NCBI GenBank assembly: GCA_017939945.1
Contig: JAGAZS010000025.1
Span: forward strand, 1-5,088
DNA from: Schwartzia sp. (in: firmicutes)
GTDB taxonomy: Bacteria > Bacillota > Negativicutes > Selenomonadales > Selenomonadaceae
Length of the DNA: 5,088 bases
Direction of reading: 5' to 3'
Part shown: positions 1-5,088 of the stretch, piece after piece
Layout: every line of letters begins with the position of its first letter
How positions within the stretch are numbered: position 1 is the stretch's first letter
Notes under the pieces: generated by a model
Seen by the model: the letters and a program-made list of their open reading frames with translations, nothing else
Databases searched by the model: none
What the model was told of the DNA's origin: nothing
Program-made: the position numbers and the translations under genes

Positions 1-1460
1 AGGTCATTCCTTCGGCGGAAGCCCGCGTCGGCGATATCCTGCTGGTGCGCGTCGGTGACCGTATCCCGTTGGACGGCGTCGTCGTCGACGGTGAGAGTCA
101 GCTTGACACGTCTCCTGTCACCGGCGAGCCGGTGCCCGTGAGAAAATCTTTCGGCGACGAAGTGTTGTCCGGCTGTGTGAACACCTCCGGCATGCTGAAG
201 ATTCGCGTGGAAAAGGAACTGCAGGAATCCATGGTCACGAAGATTCTGGATTCCGTGGAAAACGCGGCGGCCAACAAGCCGTATATCGACAAATTCATCA
301 CCCGTTTCGCGCGGGTCTATACGCCTATCGTAGTGGCGCTCGCGCTTGCGGTTGCGATTATTCCTTCCCTGATGACGGGCGAATGGAACAAGTGGATTTA
401 CACCGCCCTGACATTCCTGGTCATCAGTTGCCCCTGCGCGCTGGTGCTCTCCGTGCCGCTGTCCTTCTTTGCGGGCATCGGCGCCGGCTCAAAGATCGGC
501 GTCCTGTTCAAGGGCGGCAACGCCATGGAAATGCTGAAGAATGTGGCGGCGGTCGTCATGGACAAGACCGGCACCGTGACCAAGGGCAATTTCGTGGTGC
601 AGCAGGTGCTTTCCGCGGGAAGCGCGGGCGAAAACGAGATCCTGCAGGTCACCGCGGGGGCGGAACAGGTTTCCACCCACCCGATTGCGGTCAGCATTGT
701 CACTGCAGCGAAAGAGCGGAATCTGCCTTTGAATCGTCCGGATCGTTTTGAGGAAATCGCCGGCGCCGGCCTTGTGGCTTATTTCGGAAGCGATACGCTC
801 TTAGTCGGCAATCCCCGCCTGATGAGTCAGTTCAAAGTCGATTACAGCGCCTATCAGGCTGCGGAATACGGCAGCGAGGTACTGGTGGCGAAGAACGGGA
901 CGTTCCTCGGCAGCGTCCGGATCAACGACACGCTGAAGGACGACGCGAAGCAGGCCGTGGCGGACATCACGAAGCTGGGGCTGGCGACGGTCATGCTGAC
1001 CGGCGACGCCCGCAGGGAGGCAAACGCCGTGGCGGCGGAAGCCGGCATCACGGAAGTGCGGGCGGAGCTCCTGCCGCAGGACAAGCTGAAAGAAATGAAC
1101 GACCTTCGCAACAAATACGGCGGCGTCATGTTCGTCGGCGACGGCATCAACGACGCTCCGGTGCTGGCGGGCGCGGACGTGGGCGCGGCCATGGGTAGCG
1201 GCGCGGACGCGGCTATCGAGGCGGCGGACGTGGTCTTCATGAATTCCGAGATGAGCGCGATCCCGAAAGCCATCGCCATCGCCAAGGCGGTCAACAGCGT
1301 GGCGTGGCAGAACGTGGCTTTCGCATTGATCGTCAAGGTCATTATCATGGTGGCGGGCCTCTTCGGCTACGCGTCCATGTGGGCCGCGGTCTTCGCGGAC
1401 ACCGGCGTGTCCGTGCTCTGCGTGCTGAACGCCTGCCGCGTGCTGTATAAGAAATTCTAA
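1..1460 (+). CDS. cadA: P1B-type heavy-metal-translocating ATPase (Zn/Cd/Pb exporter type), 3' part
   Basis: Uses ATP to pump soft divalent metals (Zn, Cd, Pb in the family) out across the cytoplasmic membrane. The reading frame is open from base 3 and ends at TAA; the true start lies upstream, so the N-terminal metal-binding region, the first four membrane helices and the beginning of the actuator domain are missing. Visible in order: actuator loop TGE (120-128, followed by P rather than the commoner S); two membrane helices, the second with the metal-site CPC (429-437); phosphorylation motif DKTGT (561-575); the HP dipeptide of the nucleotide domain (678-683); hinge motif GDGIND (1137-1154); and two final helices. 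The last helices carry a Lys (1335-1337) and an Asp in ADTG (1398-1400), as in the Zn/Cd/Pb subgroup P1B-2, which argues against a copper pump. All catalytic residues are present, so the visible part looks functional. The symbol zntA would fit equally well; the exact metal cannot be told. The deacylase gene starts 15 bases after the stop. Confidence 0.93.
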   Translation, partial: VIPSAEARVGDILLVRVGDRIPLDGVVVDGESQLDTSPVTGEPVPVRKSFGDEVLSGCVNTSGMLKIRVEKELQESMVTKILDSVENAAANKPYIDKFITRFARVYTPIVVALALAVAIIPSLMTGEWNKWIYTALTFLVISCPCALVLSVPLSFFAGIGAGSKIGVLFKGGNAMEMLKNVAAVVMDKTGTVTKGNFVVQQVLSAGSAGENEILQVTAGAEQVSTHPIAVSIVTAAKERNLPLNRPDRFEEIAGAGLVAYFGSDTLLVGNPRLMSQFKVDYSAYQAAEYGSEVLVAKNGTFLGSVRINDTLKDDAKQAVADITKLGLATVMLTGDARREANAVAAEAGITEVRAELLPQDKLKEMNDLRNKYGGVMFVGDGINDAPVLAGADVGAAMGSGADAAIEAADVVFMNSEMSAIPKAIAIAKAVNSVAWQNVAFALIVKVIIMVAGLFGYASMWAAVFADTGVSVLCVLNACRVLYKKF

Positions 1461-1464
1461 CTTT

Positions 1465-1470
1465 AGGAGG
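1465..1470 (+). promoter_or_regulatory. Ribosome binding site for the deacylase gene
   Basis: AGGAGG lies five bases before the ATG at 1476, in the 15-base gap after the ATPase stop codon. It is close to an ideal Shine-Dalgarno sequence and fixes the deacylase start. Its strength suggests the gene was well translated until recently, despite the amber codon further on. Confidence 0.85.
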
Positions 1471-1475
1471 ATATT

Positions 1476-2504
1476 ATGCTGCATACAGTCTGTTTCGCAA
1501 ACATGCATATCGAGCCCGGCACCAAACTGCGCACGTTCGTGGACGTGCCGCGCACGCTGAACACGATACCGACCACATTCATCAACGGCAAATACGACGG
1601 CCCGACGGTGCTGGTCACCGCCGGCATCCACGGCAGCGAGTATCCGGGGACGGCCGCGTCCATCGAGCTGGGCAAAGCGCTGTAGCCGGAGGATATTCAC
1701 GGCTGCCTCGTCATCATGCACCCCGTGAACGTTTCCGCGTTCTGGGCGCGCATGGCGGAGCTCGGGCCGGAGGACGGGCTGAATCTGAATCGGGTTTTCC
1801 CCGGCAATCCCACCCTCAGCCGCACCTACAAGCTGGCCGATTTCCTGCTGAACCAGTTCATCCTGAAAGCGGATTATTATCTTGACCTGCACAGCGGCGA
1901 TTTGCAGGAGGATTTGCATCCTTACGCCTATTTCCCCGGCAACGCCTCGGAGGAGGTCAACAACAAGTCCCGGGAAATGGCGAAGCAGATCAACGTGGAG
2001 TACCTGGTCCGCTCCACCGCCACTACGGGCGCTTACAACTGCGCGGCGCTGCACGGCGTGCCCAGCATCCTCGTCGAGCGCGGCGGCACGGGTTTCTGCT
2101 GCCGCGAGGACATCGACGAATACAAGGACGACGTCCTGCACGTGCTGAAGCATGTCGGCATGATGCCCGAGTATGACCACGGCCATGTCCATACCTTCAC
2201 GCCGCAGGAACTGACCAATATCGAATATCTGGAGGCCGACAGGCCGGCGTGCTGGTATCACCTGAAGCACAGCGGCGAAATGGTCGAAAAGGACGAGCTT
2301 TTGGGGTATACCACCGACTTCTTCGGCGAAGTGCAGGAGGAATTCCATGCCAAGTTCAGCGGTGTTATGCTGTATATGACGCCGGCGTTTTCCATCACGC
2401 CGGGGCGCGTGCTCTGCGCCTACGCGGAACTGCCGGAGGGCTATGTGCCGCAGACGCCGCACACCCACGTTCACATGCATTCGCTGGCGGAAAAGGTGAA
2501 GTGA
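1476..2504 (+). pseudogene. Succinylglutamate desuccinylase/aspartoacylase family zinc deacylase, interrupted by an in-frame TAG
   Basis: The family hydrolyses N-acyl amino acids or similar amides in the cytoplasm using one zinc ion. Read from the ATG at 1476 to the TGA, the frame is 342 codons, about the usual family length, with a single internal stop at codon 70. Before the stop lies the zinc motif HGSE (H52, E55; 1629-1640). After it, in the same frame, come the substrate-binding type motif NLNRVFPG (N105, R106), the third zinc ligand in DLHSGD (H139), a likely catalytic Glu in VERGGTG (E201), and a C-terminal beta-rich region ending in a His-rich tail (HTHVHMH, 329-335). Without readthrough the products are a 69-residue fragment and, if an internal ATG at 1716 is used, a 262-residue piece lacking HGSE; neither should be active. 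No other frame damage is seen, so decay is recent or the stop is a sequence error. The substrate is unknown: similarity is to the broad family, not specifically to AstE or ASPA. The downstream MATE gene begins 13 bases after the end. Confidence 0.85.
1683..1685 (+). other. In-frame amber (TAG) codon inside the deacylase gene
   Basis: The triplet follows ...GKAL and precedes PEDIHG... in one continuous frame. One C-to-T change from CAG (Gln) would create it, though Lys, Glu, Trp, Ser, Leu and Tyr codons are also one step away. It falls between the beta strand carrying HGSE and the next strand, a region where families of this fold vary. The three visible gene ends use TAA, TGA and TAA, so TAG is not used as a normal terminator here. 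Confidence 0.9.
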
Positions 2505-2506
2505 GC

Positions 2507-2512
2507 AGGAGA
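2507..2512 (+). promoter_or_regulatory. Ribosome binding site that supports a TTG start for MATE transporter 1
   Basis: AGGAGA lies just after the deacylase TGA and ends five bases before the TTG at 2518. No ATG or GTG in this frame is equally well placed; the next in-frame ATG is 17 codons downstream (2569), has no comparable site before it and would remove the N-terminal LTNGP segment leading into the first helix. The site therefore decides for the TTG. Confidence 0.75.
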
Positions 2513-2517
2513 AAACA

Positions 2518-3843
2518 TTGGCTAAGACGCTTGATTTGACCAACGGCCCCATTGCCCGGAAGCTGCTGATGTTCGCGCTGCCCTTGCTTGGGGCCAGCCT
2601 GATCCAGCAGCTCTATACGACCGTCGACATCCTCTTCGTCAGCAATTTTTTGGGCGCGGAGGCTTCGGCGGCGGTCGGGGCCAGCGTGTTCCTGACTTCG
2701 GCCATCATCAATCTGTTCACGGGCGTCAGCATCGGCGCGGGCGTCGTCATCGCGCAGGCCTTTGGGCGCAAGAATCAGATACAGCTCGGCAAATCCATCC
2801 ATACGTCGATGGCGCTGGGACTGGTCGGCGGCATTCTGCTGACCGTCGTCGGCCTGTTGACCGCCTCCGCATTTTTGCGCGCGATCGATACTCCCGCCGG
2901 CATTTTTCAGGACGCCTATGACTATGTGGAGGTATTCTTCCTCGGGCTGACCTTCATGCTCGTCTTCAATATGGCGGCCGGCGTCATGCGGGCGCTGGGC
3001 AATTCCCAGACGCCCATGCTGATCCAGTTGGTGTGCGGCGTCATCCATATCGCGACGAATTATCTGTTCATCCTGTATATGGATAACGGCGTCCTCGCCG
3101 TGGCCTGGTCGTCGGTGCTGTCGCAGGTGCTTTCGGCGGTGATTTCCGTACGGTATCTGCTGAACAGCGGGGTTATGAGCGTCAAAAAGCTGACGGTCGA
3201 CGGTCCGTTGACGAAGGAGATTATCCGTATCGGCCTGCCCGCGGGATTGCAGGGGGTAGTGATTTCCCTCTCCAACGTATTCGTCCAGTATTTCATCAAT
3301 GGGTTCGGGGTGACAGCTATTGCGGCTTTCACCGCCTACTTCCGTATCGAATTGTTGTTTTATATGCCCCTGTGCGCGTTGGGGCAGGCTATGATGACCT
3401 TCACGGGGCAGAATGTGGGCGCGCGGCTCTATGAGCGTGTGAAGAGCGGCCTGCGCACGACGCTGATTTTCGGCGTGGCTTATTCATTCGTGCTGGCGGC
3501 AGTCCTGCTCTGGTTCGGGCGGGAGACCTTCGGCGTCTTCTATTCCGATCCGGCGGTTATCGACATGGGCGTCACCATCATACAGATTGCGTTTCCGTTC
3601 TATTTCTTTTATGTTTTTCTCGAGACCTTTGCGGACACACTTCGAGGCGGAGGCGAGTCAATCGTTCCCATGTATATCGTGCTGTTCAACCAGTGCCTGC
3701 TTCGGACGGCGATCCTGTTCGGATTCATGCAGCTGGCGCACGATATACGCCTCCTGGTGGCCGTCTATCCCATCAGCTGGGGCACGTCTGGCGCCATGCT
3801 GTACTGGTATTATCGGAAAGGCACATGGATGAAGCACTATTAA
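2518..3843 (+). CDS. MATE-family multidrug/metabolite efflux transporter 1
   Basis: A 441-residue polytopic membrane protein, the usual MATE length, with about 12 hydrophobic segments in two six-helix halves. MATE proteins export cationic drugs or metabolites in exchange for Na+ or H+. Family marks visible: N-terminal LTNGPIARKLL leading into helix 1; an acidic residue in helix 1 (D37, in TVDILFVSNFLG) at the position often tied to cation coupling; MRALGNSQTPM (157-167) in the first half; GLPAGLQ (239-245) opening the second half; and GQNVGAR (297-303). The start is TTG, chosen because an AGGAGA site precedes it at good spacing. It lies 13 bases after the deacylase and 12 before a second MATE gene, so the three are probably co-transcribed. 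The sequence resembles the NorM/DinF/MepA-like bacterial branch in general; neither the substrate nor the coupling ion can be read from it. No frame damage is seen. Confidence 0.92.
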   Translation: MAKTLDLTNGPIARKLLMFALPLLGASLIQQLYTTVDILFVSNFLGAEASAAVGASVFLTSAIINLFTGVSIGAGVVIAQAFGRKNQIQLGKSIHTSMALGLVGGILLTVVGLLTASAFLRAIDTPAGIFQDAYDYVEVFFLGLTFMLVFNMAAGVMRALGNSQTPMLIQLVCGVIHIATNYLFILYMDNGVLAVAWSSVLSQVLSAVISVRYLLNSGVMSVKKLTVDGPLTKEIIRIGLPAGLQGVVISLSNVFVQYFINGFGVTAIAAFTAYFRIELLFYMPLCALGQAMMTFTGQNVGARLYERVKSGLRTTLIFGVAYSFVLAAVLLWFGRETFGVFYSDPAVIDMGVTIIQIAFPFYFFYVFLETFADTLRGGGESIVPMYIVLFNQCLLRTAILFGFMQLAHDIRLLVAVYPISWGTSGAMLYWYYRKGTWMKHY

Positions 3844-3849
3844 AGGAAG
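3842..3849 (+). promoter_or_regulatory. Ribosome binding site for MATE transporter 2
   Basis: AAAGGAAG overlaps the TAA of MATE transporter 1 and ends six bases before the ATG at 3856. It is a moderate Shine-Dalgarno match, and the overlap with the stop suggests translation coupled to the upstream gene. Confidence 0.65.
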
Positions 3850-3855
3850 TTTTAT

Positions 3856-5088
3856 ATGAGCAACAAAGAAAGGCTGTTCAGTTGGCGTCGGCTGTTGAGA
3901 TTGATTTGGCCGCTGCTGGTTGAGCAGCTTTTATCTGTCCTTGTCGGCATGGTCGACGTGCTGATGGTTTCCTTTGTTGGAGAATCGGCCGTTTCCGGCG
4001 TTTCCCTGGTGGACTCGATCAATCATTTGGTCCTCCAATTCCTGTTCGCCATGACGGCGGGCGGGACTGTCGTCTGCGCCAAGTACATCGGCGGCGGGGA
4101 CTATTCCTCGGCGAGGAAGAGCGGCGGCCAGCTCCTTTCGGTTACGACGGCTGCTCTGCTTCTTCTGTCCATCGTGATGCTCTGCGGCGGGGAGTCGATC
4201 CTGCGCGTCCTTTTCGGCACGGTCGCGCCGGAGGTCATGCGGGACGCGGAAGTGTATATGCGGTTTACCGCCGTTTCATTCCCGTTCCTGGCGGTTTACC
4301 ACTCGGCGGCCTCCATTTTCCGAGCGGAGGGCAATACGCGGCTGTCCATGATGGTTTCCCTCGGCATGAACCTGTTGAACATTTTCGGGGACGCGCTTTG
4401 CATTTTCGGCTTCGGCATGGGCGTCGAAGGCGTCGCGATTCCGACGCTGCTTTCCCGTCTTGTGGCCGCCGCCGCCATTTGCGTATTCCTTCAGGCGCCG
4501 GAAAATGCGCTTCGGATTGAAAACTTCAGGCAATGCAGGCCCAACGGGACGATCCTGCGGGAAATCCTTTCCATCGGGGTTCCCAGCGGCGTGGAGAGCA
4601 GCCTGTTCAATGTGGGGAAGGTGCTGCTGCAAAGCCTCGTGTCCACGTTGGGCACGGCCTCCATCGCCGCCTACGCCGTGGCGGGCAATCTCGTGACTTA
4701 TCTCTATTTGCCCGGAAACGCGCTGGGCGCCGCCATGATGACGATTGTCGGGCAATGCCGCGGAGCGGGGGAGGCGGGACAGGCGAAATATTATGCGAAG
4801 ATTTTGATCCTGCTGAACTACGCAGCGCTGCTTCCGATCTGCGCCGCCATGATTTTCGGCAGAAGCTTCTGGGTCGGTCTCTACCATCTCTCGCCGCAGT
4901 CCGCGTTTTTGGCGGAAGGCCTTTTGGTGGCGCATTCGCTGGCAATGATTATCTGGCCGGTCGCGTTCCTGCTGCCGTATTACTTTCGGGCCATCGGCAG
5001 GGCGGTTTTGCCGATGGCGGTCGCCATCAGCGCGATGGCCGTTTTCCGGCTCGGCTTCGCTTACCTCTTTGTGGACTGGATGGGAAAA
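3856..5088 (+). CDS. MATE-family efflux transporter 2, 5' part (runs off the window)
   Basis: An open frame of 411 codons from ATG to the last base, with no stop; perhaps 30-50 residues are missing at the C terminus, judged by usual MATE length. It begins MSNKERLFSWRRLLRLIWPL and enters helix 1 directly, with an acidic residue in GMVDVLMVSFVG (D34) matching D37 of transporter 1. Other family marks are FRAEGNTRLSMM (155-166) in the first half, GVPSGVE (241-247) opening the second half, GQCRGAGE (299-306) and a late FRAIGRAVLPM (377-387). Most of the remaining sequence is long hydrophobic helices. It aligns with transporter 1 at these landmarks but is clearly different in wording, so the pair is not a recent tandem duplication. 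It lies 12 bases after transporter 1, in the same apparent operon. The substrate is unknown. Because the stop is outside the window, a search requiring both start and stop would miss this gene. Confidence 0.9.
   Translation, partial: MSNKERLFSWRRLLRLIWPLLVEQLLSVLVGMVDVLMVSFVGESAVSGVSLVDSINHLVLQFLFAMTAGGTVVCAKYIGGGDYSSARKSGGQLLSVTTAALLLLSIVMLCGGESILRVLFGTVAPEVMRDAEVYMRFTAVSFPFLAVYHSAASIFRAEGNTRLSMMVSLGMNLLNIFGDALCIFGFGMGVEGVAIPTLLSRLVAAAAICVFLQAPENALRIENFRQCRPNGTILREILSIGVPSGVESSLFNVGKVLLQSLVSTLGTASIAAYAVAGNLVTYLYLPGNALGAAMMTIVGQCRGAGEAGQAKYYAKILILLNYAALLPICAAMIFGRSFWVGLYHLSPQSAFLAEGLLVAHSLAMIIWPVAFLLPYYFRAIGRAVLPMAVAISAMAVFRLGFAYLFVDWMGK

Noticed and set aside
1688..1697. GGAGGATATT just after the amber codon, identical to the sequence before the deacylase start (1466-1475), as a possible restart site
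   Set aside because: No ATG, GTG or TTG lies at a usable distance; the ATG at 1716 is 23 bases beyond the GGAGG. The bases also encode the in-frame residues P-E-D-I, so the repeat is probably chance.
1698..1727. CACGG...CCGTG inverted repeat downstream of the TAG as a recoding stem-loop
   Set aside because: Only five base pairs with a loop of about 20 bases, a pairing expected by chance in GC-rich DNA.
1716..2504. A separate 262-residue gene starting at the internal ATG
   Set aside because: It is in the same frame as the upstream part, has no well-placed ribosome site, and would lack the HGSE zinc ligands. It is better read as the 3' part of the interrupted deacylase.
801..2552. A 583-codon open frame on the minus strand across the end of the ATPase and the deacylase
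   Set aside because: Its product is rich in His, Arg, Val and Ala without any recognisable domain, as expected opposite GC-rich coding DNA. The plus strand carries clear family motifs over the whole stretch, and the frame crosses gene boundaries.
2395..3048. A 217-codon minus-strand open frame opposite the start of MATE transporter 1
   Set aside because: The product is low-complexity and polar (many Asp, Gln, Arg, His) with no motif; it is the complement of a real membrane-protein gene.
4276..4945. Overlapping minus-strand open frames of 219 and 112 codons
   Set aside because: They lie wholly opposite MATE transporter 2, whose plus-strand frame shows family landmarks throughout. Their products look like Arg/Pro/Ala-rich shadow translations.

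Overview
The window is a densely packed, single-strand (+) stretch of GC-rich bacterial DNA. It holds four genes in a row, separated by only 12-15 bases, each internal gene preceded by a good Shine-Dalgarno sequence. In order they are: the 3' part of a P1B-type heavy-metal ATPase (Zn/Cd/Pb exporter type, start outside the window); a zinc-dependent deacylase of the succinylglutamate desuccinylase/aspartoacylase (AstE/ASPA, M14-like) family, broken by one in-frame TAG; a complete MATE-family efflux transporter; and the first 411 codons of a second, divergent MATE transporter that runs off the right edge.

Strong AGGAG-type ribosome sites, a TTG start and the wording of the ATPase and MATE proteins suggest a GC-rich member of the Firmicutes, possibly Negativicutes or a related anaerobic gut lineage. 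This is a judgement from protein style, not a database match, and the genus cannot be named.

Layout: 1-1460 metal ATPase (A-domain TGE, CPC, DKTGT, HP and GDGIND motifs all intact); 1476-2504 deacylase with an amber codon at 1683-1685; 2518-3843 MATE transporter 1; 3856-5088 MATE transporter 2 (incomplete). There is no gene-free stretch over 15 bases, and I see no RNA gene, mobile element, CRISPR array, terminator or clear promoter. The spacing suggests one transcript with its promoter upstream of the window.

The shared theme is export and small-molecule handling: one metal-ion pump, two probable cation-driven drug/metabolite exporters and one cytoplasmic amide-bond hydrolase. A link, such as the deacylase acting on a compound that a MATE pump exports, is only inference. 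The clearest anomaly is the amber codon in the deacylase. The rest of the gene is in frame and well conserved, so it is a very recent inactivation, a sequence error or, less likely, a recoded stop. No convincing new multi-gene system is visible.
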